From the NCBI GenBank assembly GCA_965153355.1, contig OZ231126.1:97278001-97342000 (forward strand): a DNA stretch of 64,000 nucleotides, written 5' to 3'. The translations under genes and the position numbers were made by a program. Below the pieces are notes generated by a model. That model was not told the DNA's origin, did not search any database, and saw only the letters and a list, made by a program, of their open reading frames with translations. This DNA is from Flaccisagitta enflata. Its lineage: Eukaryota; Chaetognatha; Sagittoidea; Aphragmophora. Positions 1 through 11,965 of this stretch are shown here, piece after piece (position 1 is the stretch's first letter; every line of letters starts with the position of its first letter).

Positions 1-170
<170 letters not shown>

Positions 171-659
171 TTCCGCGTATCATATTGGGAGGCACGCTTT
201 TTCTGCACGCGCTTTTCTCTCACAAAATCAGAAACTTTAAGAAAACAAAAGATCAAAAGAAATCCGAAATTTTTTCATCGTCTTTTGCCAATTTTCTTCG
301 GCATGGAAATTAATTTACTTTTTTTGCGTGATTATTTCAGGAAAAAATTCGTTTCGAAAAATCATTATCTTGATGCTCATTTTTTTCTTTTTTTTTCAAA
401 AACATATTTCTAAATGTTTTTTTTTCAAAATCGAATTTCTATCGCAATCCTTATCTTCAATTCTTCATTATGTGTTTTCCGACCTACCGCATTGCCATTT
501 CTCGCACCATTTAGGCATATAACTGACACGCGCGCCACCAACGTGGATAAGGAAGAAATTAGAAAATAAAAAGGTTTTAAAAATCGCTTACGACGAAGAA
601 AAGAACTAATCATTCGTGGCCATTACTGAATAACAATCATAACACGACAAAGATAAACA

Positions 660-750
660 GGCCGCTCAAGCGTCATTATGGTCAGCGGTTCCCGATGCCC
701 CATTGATATCATTTAGTGTTGGGGTAATGGGGCAGCGGCCCCGGAGGAAC
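660..750 (+). repeat. Degraded head of the GGGCAGCGGCCCC element family
   Basis: Contains ATGGTCAGCGGTTCCCGATG followed 50 bases later by GGGGCAGCGGCCCC, the same order and spacing as the better preserved copies near 11570, 28014 and 45630. The rest of the element is not recognisable here. Confidence 0.5.
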
Positions 751-857
751 CATAAAGGAAAAGAAGTTGAATAGTATTAAATCATGCCAGTCTGGCTTCA
801 ACGCGCTTGCAGGCATGGAGGCCCTTAAAATTGCAAAAAGGGAATCCAACACACAAT

Positions 858-1640
<783 letters not shown>

Positions 1641-1989
1641 TTCGTAAGTAGTCATATCACGTAAAAGCGTTTTAGTAACCTGCACGTGTGCAGGCTGTGA
1701 TCGAATGTCCTGAGCGGTAGACACCGACGGGCTGGCCGCGGAATCAGGAATCAGGATTGATGCTTGTAACCGATCCGGGTGGAATACTGGAACTGCTGGC
1801 AGATTTTGGTGTCGTGCATATCGCTGTATTGCATCGGTCGGTCGGTCGTACAATTGAAAAAAAGCAAGGCGGGAAAAAAACGACCAAGACCAGTCGCATG
1901 CTGAAAAATCCACATTGTGTCTAATTTTACCCAGACGAATAATTGCTTTCAGCGGGATTGAAAAAAGGACCAACAGACATAGCCTCTAA

Positions 1990-2178
1990 TAGAATCGTTC
2001 TTGAGACATTAGAGGAGAAATGAGTCTCGTTTGACTTCAATTTGAAGCAGAATGGGTCATGCTTGAGTAGTTTTACCGGGCATGTGGAGGCCACATCTAA
2101 TCTTATTCAGAAACAAGCGCATTATTTAATGATAATAGCTACCTGCTTACGTGCATGTGATGCTCAATTGAATCTGGG

Positions 2179-2276
<98 letters not shown>

Positions 2277-2470
2277 CATTTTTGAGATCCATTTGCATAT
2301 TGCAGCTGAATGAAACCATAATACAATCCTACCGTTCATAATTGAGCCATGATAATTTCGTGGCGTTTTAGCATCTATTACTGGAGCCTTTGTGTCGAAA
2401 CTGTCATGATACTGTGCTTTTTGGGTCATCTTTAAAGAAGAAAGTTTTGTTCGACATCAATTTGAACCAG
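1990..2470 (+). repeat. Degenerate repeated segment, copies 2-3 (with AC array)
   Basis: Similar to 1365-1640. An (AC)n tract of about 94 bp occupies 2180-2273. The copy resumes after a hairpin-ended element (2471-2734) with CCTCGAGTGGATTTATGAG, which matches the uninterrupted copy at about 1597. Palindromic CCTGCACGCGTGCAGG-type motifs occur at about 1679, 2825 and, degraded, at 2140 and 2950. Confidence 0.6.
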
Positions 2471-2734
2471 AACAAGCCCGACCGGGCAACGATGCGTCCA
2501 GACTGTGTCTCTGCGTGTATTGATCATGTGACATATATGGAGAGACAGATGGACGAACAGACGTGTGAAATGACTAAGTAGTCATCTTAAAGAGCATTCG
2601 GTGTGATAGGCGACATCGCCACGGCATATGAGTGCCGATAACTGCGTTTTTTAAGAAAGCGTAACGGACCGACGGACCGACGGACGGACGGACGGACAAA
2701 CCCTCTTATAGAGATGCGAGGACGCATCTAAAAA
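2471..2734 (-). mobile_element. Hairpin-ended short element, D subfamily
   Basis: Read on the minus strand it starts TTTTT, then the hairpin AGATGCGTCCTCGCATCT, has a GTCC/GTCGG-rich stretch, and ends with the box GGACGCATC, the hairpin GCCCGGTCGGGC and TTGTT. The 3' box is the reverse complement of the start of the 5' hairpin. It interrupts a sequence whose uninterrupted version is at about 1575-1610 in this window, so both ends are defined by comparison. Probably a non-autonomous Helentron-like (HINE) element; it encodes no protein. Confidence 0.75.
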
Positions 2735-3234
2735 GGGTCAACCTCGAGTGGATTTATGAGTGTTTTGAAGACGCACTAACTGCAATCCTTAACAGGTGAA
2801 TTAGTAGTAATATATTTTGGATCCTGCACGCGTGCAGGTGATGATTGATGTCACTGATATTCCGGACCGAAGTAGTAAATAGGGCTAAGAACTACTTATA
2901 AAGAAGGGCTTACTGCGGAGTCAAGAATGCTGGTCACTTCCGAATTACCTACATGCGTGCAGGTAATGATCAATGTGATGGATGTCCCCTAGGTGCTATA
3001 CTTTTGAACTCTTTGCATGCGACCGCGACATCAGTGTCACGCTTGTGAACTGCTGGCACGCAACTGAAGATACGTTTGAGTGTAAACGGCATCGATGGCA
3101 AGTCCGATCGGTCATTAAGATTCAGGCCTTGTCACGGTTAGCCATTACTAATGGCATTAGCCAGTCAATGAAACCATCGCAACTCGTTAATCAAACATCG
3201 CATGAACGTAGATAGGAAAAGTCTCAGCCATTTA

Positions 3235-3429
3235 TTAGTCGCGTGCACGCGACTCTATAACTCGCTATGTCTGTCGGTCGGTCCGCCGGTCGGTCAGTCC
3301 GCGTTAGCTGTTTCGGCGTTACGGGCGGTTTTTGCGTTACTGATCCTTCCCAAATGCTTGGGTAAGCCTTTCTCATCACTGCCCCTGCCCACTCGCACGC
3401 GACTTCGGTAGCCGTGTACCGGCCTTGTT
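3235..3429 (+). mobile_element. Hairpin-ended short element, A subfamily
   Basis: Starts with TTAGTCGCGTGCACGCGACT, whose core is a perfect 16-bp palindrome, followed by CTCTATAACTCGCTATGTC and GTCGG/GTCC repeats. Ends GCACGCGACTTCGGTAGCCG...CCGGCCTTGTT. The 3' box GCACGCGACT is complementary to the 5' arm. Non-coding. Confidence 0.75.
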
Positions 3430-3780
3430 CACTTACATTGCCGAGGTGGATTTTTGGGAGAGAATGAAATAACGGCTAAAGACGAGAAGGCCAGAATAAA
3501 AAGAGAGAGAGAAAAAAACACGCGCCACGTGAACTTTCGGGATCATTATGAGTAAAATGGAAAAACGTAAAACATGTAAATTGACTCTGAAGACTTTTTA
3601 AAAGATGGAAAAGTAGAGACGGAAATCTGGTCAAAATATGAATAAACAACTGAGAAGAAAGATGGAGAGAGAAGGAAGAAAAGACATGTGTTGAGGCAAA
3701 CGCGCATTTGTGGTCATCTGCGTGCCCATCTGTAGTTATCTGTGTGCACATGGACGGGGTGGAGATCTCCGCTCTATCAT

Positions 3781-3859
3781 TTCTCTCTCTTTCTGTCTGT
3801 CCTTGTCTCTGTCTGTCCGTCTATCTATCTGTCTATGTCTCTGTCTCTGTCTCTGTCTG

Positions 3860-3951
<92 letters not shown>

Positions 3952-4034
3952 TTTTCTTTCTCTGTCTCTCTCTTTCTGTGTCTCTCTCTGTTTGTCTCTC
4001 TCTGTCTCTCTCTGTCTCTCTCTGTCCCTCTCTC

Positions 4035-4126
<92 letters not shown>
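3781..4126. repeat. CT-rich microsatellite mosaic
   Basis: (CT)n with CTGT, CTAT and CTTT interruptions. Several overlapping open frames on both strands are repeat translations only. Confidence 0.95.
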
Positions 4127-4129
<3 letters not shown>

Positions 4130-4356
4130 GCAAGAGACTCACGGACCATTAAAAAATAGCCATAGTCATGGGAAATATGGTGAGTTTTTAGCCATAATGA
4201 AAATCAAGAATTACAACTATGGCCGATGGGTGATCATTTTCTGTTCAAATTAAAGGTTGTGACGGGTTAAACATGAAATCGGTTAACTTTCCATTTTTCA
4301 GAGAAAAAAACTATATCTAGCTGTGCTGTGCTGTGCTGTGCGCCAGCTCACTCCGC

Positions 4357-4520
4357 TTTTTAGTTGCGGACACGCGACTCTATAAGAGGCTTTCTCGGTC
4401 GGTCGGTTGGTCGGTCGGTTGGTCGGTTGGTCCGTCACGCTCGAGTTGAAAAGTGGGAAAACGCGTATTTCCGCCCCTGCCCACCCGTCCGCAACTGATA
4501 GCCGTGTATCCGGCCTTGTT
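4357..4520 (+). mobile_element. Hairpin-ended short element, C subfamily
   Basis: TTTTTAG is followed by hairpin arms TTGCG and CGCGA/CGCAA, CTCTATAAGAGGCTT and GGTCGGTTGGTCGG repeats. It ends with the box GTCCGCAACT, which pairs with the 5' AGTTGCGGAC, then GCCGTGTATCCGGC and CTTGTT. Confidence 0.75.
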
Positions 4521-4794
4521 TCTTTCTTTTTGCGCCTGATTCTGCAACGCCCGCTTTCTTATGACGGCTTCCCTCCAAAGGCAAAATTTGTGTTTCAAAG
4601 AAGGTCAAAATAGAAAAAATGTATAAATGAAAATGCTAATATATGTGAATAAAGATGATTGAGATGGCTCAGATATAATATTTAAAAGAAAAATTTGCAT
4701 TGATTTAGCAAAAGGACCAAGTTTAGCCAATGTTACCAAAACAATTATTTTGAAAATTTGTACTTATTTTATTTTTGGTCACTGACAGGGGGCT

Positions 4795-4934
4795 GGTCGA
4801 AATTCTAAATTTGCATAGGAAATGAAAAAATAGAAAACAAAAAACATAGTTCTCTTCCAAAATCAATTACAGAGAGAACTATGTTTTTCAAAATGCAAAC
4901 TTTCCCTGTGTTTAGCTTTCTTAGAATTTCGACC
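4795..4934. mobile_element. Small palindromic (MITE-like) element
   Basis: Outer arms GGTCGAAATTCTAA and TTAGAATTTCGACC are exact reverse complements. Inner arms AAACATAGTTCTCT (about 4842-4855) and AGAGAGAACTATGTTT (about 4871-4886) also pair. The whole 140 bp could form an interrupted hairpin. No target duplication was recognised, so superfamily is open. Confidence 0.6.
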
Positions 4935-5167
4935 TCAGAAAATCAAAAAAAGTGTAAGCAAAAAGTCACTAAAAACATCATTTTCTTGCTTGTTTTCATG
5001 TGAATCGCATATTTCCATTTACATTTTAAGTCAGAATATGATAAAAATGTATGCACCAAGTATCCTTAGAGACAATTTGTCCACTAAAAGCATTCCAGCT
5101 TCATTATTGTCCTGATATTAATGCAAAAAGTATTGTGAAACATTTCATTTTCCTTCATAGATTGTCC

Positions 5168-5400
5168 GTCTTATCTTCTTCCTCTTCCTCTTCTTCTTTT
5201 TCTCCTTTTTCTTGTTCTTGTTCTTGTTCTTGTTCTTGTTCTTGTTCTTCTTGTTCTTCTTGTTCTTCTTGTTCTTATTCTTGTTCTTGTTCTTCTTCTT
5301 CTTCTTCTTCTTCTTCTTCTTCTTCTTCTTCTTCTTCTTCTTCTTCTTCATCTTTTTCCCCTCTTCTTCATCTTCTCATTCTCCTCCTACTCCTGCTCCT
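5168..5400. repeat. TTC / TTCTTG microsatellite tract
   Basis: TTC and TTCTTG units with decaying edges. The frames read as poly-Ser/Cys or poly-Phe/Leu on one strand and poly-Lys/Asn on the other; none is a credible gene. Confidence 0.95.
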
Positions 5401-6083
5401 GTATCCTCCCCTCAATAGTCCTTCCCTTCCCGCCTTTCAAATTCGCGTGATTCGTTATAACGAATATAATGAAATTTGCTTCCAGGGATTTTCTCTTTTT
5501 TTCCGAGCGCCCCGAGTCGATTTCCCTCCATGACAAAAGAGCATGAAAAATGTATTTTTCCTTGGAGTTATACAGAAAAAATTGTCGATATTTATAATTA
5601 TTTCATGAAAAAACGGAACGGGAAATTAACATTTTTTGTGATAGTGTATTTAATGGTGTGATGGTGGGAGTCTCAGTTTTTGGGGATGATGGAAAGGGAT
5701 GGAAAAATTGTTATCTAAAATTATTCTAGGACATGTAACAAAGGCCAAGGGCAAGGGAGAACCGGATATTCAAGATGAGAAAAGTGATGAATACCGTCAC
5801 ATGCACGGTTTGGGCTAGCCGCATTATTTCAAGTCGGAAAAAAAAAATGAGTTGGCAGGTTAAAAAAGGCTCAAACTTGTGTAAAAAAACCTGGGGAATC
5901 CAACCGTTGTATCTTTACAGCCTTAAGAGGATCCGTTTAGAAACAGCCCCCCCCCTAAAAAAAAAAACAAAAATAACCATTTTTGGGTATTTTTGGCTAA
6001 AATTTTGTGGGGTACCTAAAAGAGCCCCAAAAGGGCCCCCAATAAAAAAAATAAATAGTCTTTTATTCATTGTTGCTACAAAA

Positions 6084-6221
6084 ACAAGGCCGGATACACG
6101 GCAGGACAGTCGCGGACAGTTAGGCAGGAGCAGTAATGCAAAAACCACTCGCAATTCAGAAATGTGACGGACGGACGGACCGACATGGCAAGGTGTAGAG
6201 TTGCGTGTCCGCGACTAAAAA
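6084..6221 (-). mobile_element. Hairpin-ended short element, B subfamily
   Basis: On the minus strand: T-run, AGTCGCGGACACGCAACT, CTACACCTTGCCATGTCGG, a GTCC-rich core, 3' box GTCCGCGACT, GCCGTGTATCCGGC and CTTG before a T-run. It lies inside one repeat unit of the large foldback element; the equivalent unit near 6700 (GGCTACAAAAATAGTCGG) lacks it, giving an empty site. Confidence 0.75.
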
Positions 6222-7177
6222 TTTGGATTCCCTTCAAATTCAAAATGGAAGTTCCTAATTAATGCAACTACTATCATAAGAAATTTCGTGGCCCCAAATA
6301 CCAAAAATCGCTTAAAAAAAATCATGTTTTTGAGTTCATTGACCTCAAAACATTATCTAAAAGTCATGGAACCCCAATCACTTTTCCTACTTTTGAAATA
6401 TAACATCTTAAGAGCTTCCAAAAAGAATTTCAGACCATATTTCCAAAAAATGGCTGAGATATGACCATTTTAAGTGATGTGGTAAAACTGAAAAACAACA
6501 AAAATGGTTATTTTTGGGTATATTGCGATAAAATTTGGTAGAAAAGTGGCTCCTAACAGTTTGAATTCAATGTTGGGGGCGCTTCATGATGTAACCCATT
6601 AAGAAAATAATAATCATGATGGTGGGGTTACTGTGGGATAACTAAAAGGGCCCTAAAAGGGCCCCCAATGCAAAGAAAAATAGTTTTTTATTCATTGTGG
6701 CTACAAAAATAGTCGGATTCCCTTCAAATTTGAAATGGAAGTTCCTAATTAATGCAACCACCAGCATGAAAAATCATGTTTTTGAGTTCATTGACCTCAA
6801 AATATTATCAAAAAGTCTTGGGACCCCAATTTTTCAAAACTTCTTAAGAGCTTCAAAAAAAAGAATTTCAAACCATATTTCCAAAAAATGGCTGAGATAT
6901 GACCATCTAAAGTGACGTTGTAAAACTGAAAAACGCCAAAAATGGTCATTTTAGGGTATATTTGGAAAAAATTTGGTGGTAAAGTGGCCCCCAACAGTCT
7001 GAATTCAATGTTGGGGGTGCTTCATGATGTAAGGGACTAGGAATATAAGAATCACGATGGTTATTCTAAAATAGGGTATCTGATAGTGCCCTAAAAGGGC
7101 CTCTAAAGCAAAACATCATTATTTTTTTTATTGACCTAAAAACAATATCTATAGATCATAAAACTAAAATTGTTATT

Positions 7178-7310
7178 TTTTTACGCGCAACTCTTTAGAA
7201 GGCTTTGTCTGTGCACCTGTCTATCCGTCAATCCATCCATCAGTCCGTCTGTTGTTCCTCCCGTTGATCCTTCCGTTGGTCTGTCCATTGTTGAGTCGGT
7301 CTGTTAGTAA
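7178..7310 (+). mobile_element. Truncated hairpin-ended element (C-like head)
   Basis: Has the T-run, a remnant GCGCAACTCTTTAGAAGGC head and a GTCC/GTCTGTC-rich core, but no 3' box or hairpin end. It sits at the centre of the foldback element between its two arms. Confidence 0.5.
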
Positions 7311-8204
7311 TGAAAGAATATTTCTTAAAAAGAAAAATTTTTGCCTTTTTTGGGACCTTTTGGCACCCTGCGATAGCTCCACCATCATGATCCTTTTTTT
7401 TCCTAGACTTACATTATGGAGCACCCCCAACACAGAATTCAAACTGTTGGAAGCCACTCAAGTTAAAAATTTTTAAAGAAATTACAAACAAAATTACCAT
7501 TTTTGGTGTTGATCACTTACAATGGCCTTAATCAGTCATTTTTGGAAAATGTGACTGAAATTTTTTGTGGAACCTCTTAAGATGTTATATCTTCAAGATA
7601 GGAACAATTAATGGGGTTCCATGATTTTTTTATATTTTTTTAAGCTAATGAACAAAAAACATGATTTTTGATATTTGGGGCAAATTTCCCTATGAAGTCT
7701 ATTTGGGGGAGACAAAAAAATTTACATGAAGGTTGTTGCATTAATCAGAAACTTCCATTTCAAATTTGAAGAAAATCTAACTATTTTTGTAGCAACAATG
7801 AGTAGAAAATATCAATATTTGGCATTAGGGGCCCTTTTTGGGCACTTTCAGGTACCCCATTGTAGTCCCACCATCATGATTCTTATTTTCCTAAAGAGTT
7901 ACATTATAAAGCACCCCCAACATTAAATTCAAACTGTTGGGGGCCACTTTACCACTAAATTTTTTTCCAAATATACCCAATAAAGACCATTTTTGGCGTT
8001 TTTCAGTTTGACCATGTCACTTTAAATGTTCATATCTCAGCCATATTTTGGAAATATAGTCTAATGTTTTTTTGGAAGCTCTTAAGATGTTATATTTAAA
8101 AAAAAGGAAAAGTAATTGGGGTTCCTTTTAAATAATGTTTTGAGTTCAATGAACTAAAAAACATGATTTTTTTGAGAATGGAAGTTACTTGACTGTTGTA
8201 GAAC

Positions 8205-8335
8205 GTTCATGAGAGTCTCTCTCAATCAGTCTCTTCCTTTTTGCCAAACCTTCTTCTTCCTCGTCCTCTCCATCTCTCTCTCTTTCCCTCTGTCTCTTCT
8301 CCTTCTCTCATTCTCAGTCTTTCTTAGCCTGAAGA
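8205..8335. repeat. CT-rich tract interrupting the foldback right arm
   Basis: Short pyrimidine-rich low-complexity insertion (TCTC, TTCC) between two repeat units of the foldback element. Confidence 0.6.
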
Positions 8336-9792
8336 AGGTCAATGTTTCAATCAAAAATTCGCGTTTTTGTACTTCAATCTCGCTTATTCAAGTTGTAAGA
8401 CAATTTGCACTCAATACATCATGATTTTTTTGAGGCAATTTTTTGGTATTTGGGGCCAAATTTCCCTATGAAACTGTTCAGGGTGGGTCACAAAATTTTT
8501 CATGATGGTAGTTGCATTAATTAGGAACTTCCATTCCAAATTTGAAGGGAATCCGACTATTTTTGTTGCCACAATGAATAAAAAACTATTAATTTTGTGC
8601 CTTGGGTACCTTTTTGGGCCCTTTTAGGTACACCACAGTAGCCCCACCATCATGATTATTATTTTCCAAATGGGTTACATCATGAAGCACCCCCAACATT
8701 GAATTCAAACTGTTAGGAACCACTTTTCTACCAAATTTTATCCGTTTTACCATGTCACTTCAAATGGTCATATCTCAGTCATTTTTTGGAAATATGGTCT
8801 GAAATTTTTTTGGAAGCTCTTAGAATGTTATATTTAGATAATAGGAAAAGTAATTGGAGTTCTATGACTTTTTGATAATGTTTTGAGGTCAATGAACTCA
8901 AAAACATGATTTTTTTGAAGCAATTTTTAGTATTTAGGGCTAAATTTCCCCATTAATTAGGAACTTCCATTTTGAATTTGAAGGGAATCCGACTATTTTT
9001 GTAGCCACAACAAATAAAAAAAATATTTTTTTTTCATTGAGGGCCCTTTTTGGGCCCTTTTAGGTACCCCACAGTAGCCCCACCGTCATGAATATCATTT
9101 TCCTTGCATATTACTTCAGGAGGCGTCCCCAGCTATGAGTCTAAACTGTTGGACGTCATTCAAGAAAAAAATTTTAGCCAAAAATACCCAAAAATGGCCT
9201 ATTTTTTGTTTTTTTGGAGGGCCATTTCTGATCATATCCTCTTAGGGCTCTTAAGATACCACGGTTGGATTCCCCAATTTTTTTTACACAGGTTTGAGCC
9301 TTTTTTAGCCTGCCAACTCATTTTTTTTTTTCAATGTAGCCCAAATCGTGCATGTGACGGAATAAGACTTAGCCAGTGAAGAGGATTTTTTTCAGATACG
9401 AATGTTAGGAATTTGTGACGATACTTTTTTAGTTCTGATGGTCATCATCAGTTCCCATTTCCTGGGATTGGTCCTGAATTTGACCTCTAAAGCCGGCTAA
9501 TGACTGAACTCTTTATTGCACACAGTTTGGTCCAATGTGCTCAGCGAGTACTACTTAGTAAAATTAAAATTGCAACTGAAACAATTTCACAGACTTTACG
9601 GTTGTCCAAATATTGTTGGTTGTGCGACACATGAGAGAATTGTGGTTACGTTACCAAGGGCGGCCTCCTGGTTGCTAGGATGATAGAAAAAAAAATTATC
9701 ACCCTGATTTTCCCTCTTACACTGTTTCCACGGAAAAGCTAACAACTTTGAGCGGATTGTAACATTGTTCATGCCATAGTTGATTAATTAAG

Positions 9793-9938
9793 AACAAGGC
9801 CGGATACACGGCAAGACAGTCGCGGACGGTTGGGCAGGGGCCCTAATGCAAAAACTGCTTGCAATTCAAAAACGAGAGGGACTGACCGACCAACCAACCA
9901 ACTCGGCAAGTTAAAGAGCTATGTGTCCCCGACAAAAA
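9793..9938 (-). mobile_element. Hairpin-ended short element, B subfamily
   Basis: On the minus strand the head is degraded (GTCGGGGACACATAGCTC). The 3' end is well kept: GTCCGCGACTGTC, TGCCGTGTATCCGGCC, TTGTT. The core has GTCGGTC and TTGGTTGGTTGG tracts. Confidence 0.7.
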
Positions 9939-11143
9939 ATACTATCTAGAACATATGTTTGTTGGCAAGCATTATGGGACATATCTCTGCTTAAGATAAG
10001 AAATCTTTATGAAAATTGGTGAGATTCTAAAACTACATCGAATTTCTGAGCTAATGCCACCAACCGTGTCCTTCTATTTTCATTTGTATAGAAATGAAAA
10101 GTAAAACAAGATTGCTACTCCAAATGCAAAACGGCAGAAAAATTAGATTTACTTCCCTTTCAGATACAGCACTTGGCAAAACCTCATTTTTCAACCATTT
10201 TTGGATCTTTTTTTGCTCCTTAAGTGTTGGTAAAGGTTAGTCATCTTCACAGATCTTCACAGATCTTCACAGATCTTCACAGATATTTTTATGGAAACAG
10301 CTACAGAGAAGGGAGCACATACCATGAAGCATGGGCTGAAAAAAATCTGCTCTTAAGTTGTGAGGGGAGATAGTGTCATTCTACTTCAAAATACTTCTGA
10401 AAAAGTGTATCAGTTCAATTAATAAAATAAATTAATGTCCACAAGACTCGAAGCAAGTCTTACATGTGTCTCATTGATGTTTTTTGAATGATATGCAGGA
10501 TATAGAACCTGATTCTAATCTTGCCAACAAACTTTTGTTCTAGATTGTAGAGAAAGTCGTGGTCGGAATGCCTTCGTGGTTTGTATATATGTATTTGTAC
10601 AACACAAACCTGCCCCTATATTGAACCCGATATTCACTTCTTTGTATGGCGCGATTCATTGCAATTGTTCAACTTTTCAACTTTAATATCATTATACAAA
10701 TAAGCTTTTTGTCCCTGCTAAAGAATTACAGAAACCAAACCAAGCCGAAAGTCTATTTCATCATTTGAACTCAATATCATTTGAAGAGATGTTAAAATCC
10801 ATTTCTTATTTACCAAGTTTACTATGAAAGAGTATCAACAGAAAACGAAAATTGTTACATCTCTTCCTCCTCCTCCAATTCCTCTTCCACAACGTCACTA
10901 GCACGATCCATCTCCTCCTCCTGACCCGTAAAAGCTTCTAAATTGTTTTGGAGCTGATCGGTCAAAATTATTGGAAATTCAATCCCGACACTTCCGCTTC
11001 TTGCCTCTCCTCTTCATCATATAGTAGCATAAGAATAAGCTGGTCCTTGAAAGAGAAGGGGTTTCAGAGCAACATGCAAGCTCAAATGACTGATTTGTTT
11101 GTTTGTATCACTCTGTTAGTGGGTTCAGTGCAAACTCCGCTTG

Positions 11144-11183
11144 GGTTGCTCGGGGTTGACTCGGGGTTCTACTCCGAGCAACC
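11144..11183. other. Perfect-arm hairpin
   Basis: GGTTGCTCGG and CCGAGCAACC are exact reverse complements about 20 bp apart, with GGGGTTGACTCGGGG between them. Could be a tiny inverted-repeat insertion or a structured element; no other copy was noticed in the window. Confidence 0.5.
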
Positions 11184-11565
11184 AGGGGGGTTTAATCTCA
11201 CCCCTTGATAACTATTCTGTTCCAAGCCATTTCCTTCTGGGCTACAGATTTCATGGTTGAGCCTCTTACGTGAAATATTTATGACAAATCCATCCTTCGC
11301 CGCCATCGCGTCAACAGCATTATGTTTTTTATCTGAAGCGAGAGTGTCTTTCTTGTTAAAAAAAAAATAAATCATTTTGTTCATGCTGCAATTTCTCCCG
11401 CTAAGCTCGATTGCTGCATGCGAAACTGCGTATCGTTAGTTTTAAGGGTGAAATCCAAGCGGCTTCACTTTTCCTGAATGCCTTTGGCTTAACTGAGCTC
11501 GCTTGCTTGAACAGAACTGGACATGTCACAAATCGATTGTATTGACACACGCGCACAGAAAAAAA

Positions 11566-11958
11566 AGCTAGTCATCCAAGGGTTGCGCATGGTCAGCACT
11601 ACCTGATTCCCTGCTCGGAATGATCTAGTGAAGAAGTGGAGTGAGAGGAGGGCAGCGGCCTAAAGGGCCAATGTAAGAAAACAGGGATGAAAGGCAGACT
11701 AAAGGCCTGGAGAGCAGATTTAAGATCTGGAGGGTAAATTTGAAGTCTGGAAGTCTGGTAAATTCAGGCCTGGGAGGGCTAATTTGAGGGTTTAAAGGGC
11801 AAAATTCAGGCCCGGGAGTGCTTTTTTGAAGCCTCAATGGCTGATGGAGGGGATTGAACGGAAGAATGGACAGAAGAATGAACAGAAATTAGGAAATTCT
11901 CTATGTCTTATGTGTTATGTGTTACATGACATCAACCCTTAGGGGCTGCTGCCCAAAA
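11566..11958 (+). mobile_element. GGGCAGCGGCCCC-family TIR element with 20-bp minisatellite
   Basis: The head GCTAGTCATCCAAGGGTTGC...CATGGTCAGC leads to GGGCAGCGGCCTAAAGGGCC. A degenerate repeat of about 20 bp (GGAGGGCTAATTTGAGG-type) follows, and the element ends GGGGCTGCTGCCCAAAAAA, an inverted copy of the GGGCAGC start. The same architecture recurs near 28014-28509 and 45630-46585. Non-coding; it directly abuts the LINE relic. Confidence 0.65.
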
Positions 11959-11965
11959 AAAGAGA

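Larger units (their letters stand above)
5794..9360. mobile_element. Large foldback-like TIR element, 3.57 kb
   Basis: The termini are exact inverted copies: CCGTCACATGCACG at 5794 and CGTGCATGTGACGG ending at 9360. AATA lies directly outside both ends (5790-5793 and 9361-9364), a 4-bp target duplication. About 215 bp of terminal sequence (TTTGGGCTA, ATGAGTTGGCAGG, GGCTCAAAC and GGAATCCAACCGT tracts) is repeated inverted at the right end. Inside, a segment containing GGGGGCCC/AGGGCCC and CGGATTCCCTTCAAATT recurs about three times in one orientation in the left arm and about four times in the other orientation in the right arm. The centre holds a truncated hairpin-ended element. No transposase-like frame was seen. 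Superfamily not assigned. Confidence 0.75.
9365..11560. other. Stretch without a recognisable gene
   Basis: Mostly AT-rich unique-looking DNA. It contains a hairpin-ended element (9793-9938), four copies of the decamer CTTCACAGAT (about 10246-10285), a CTC/TCC-rich tract near 10863-10925 and a 40-bp hairpin at 11144-11183. The open frames are short and match nothing I recognise. Confidence 0.6.
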
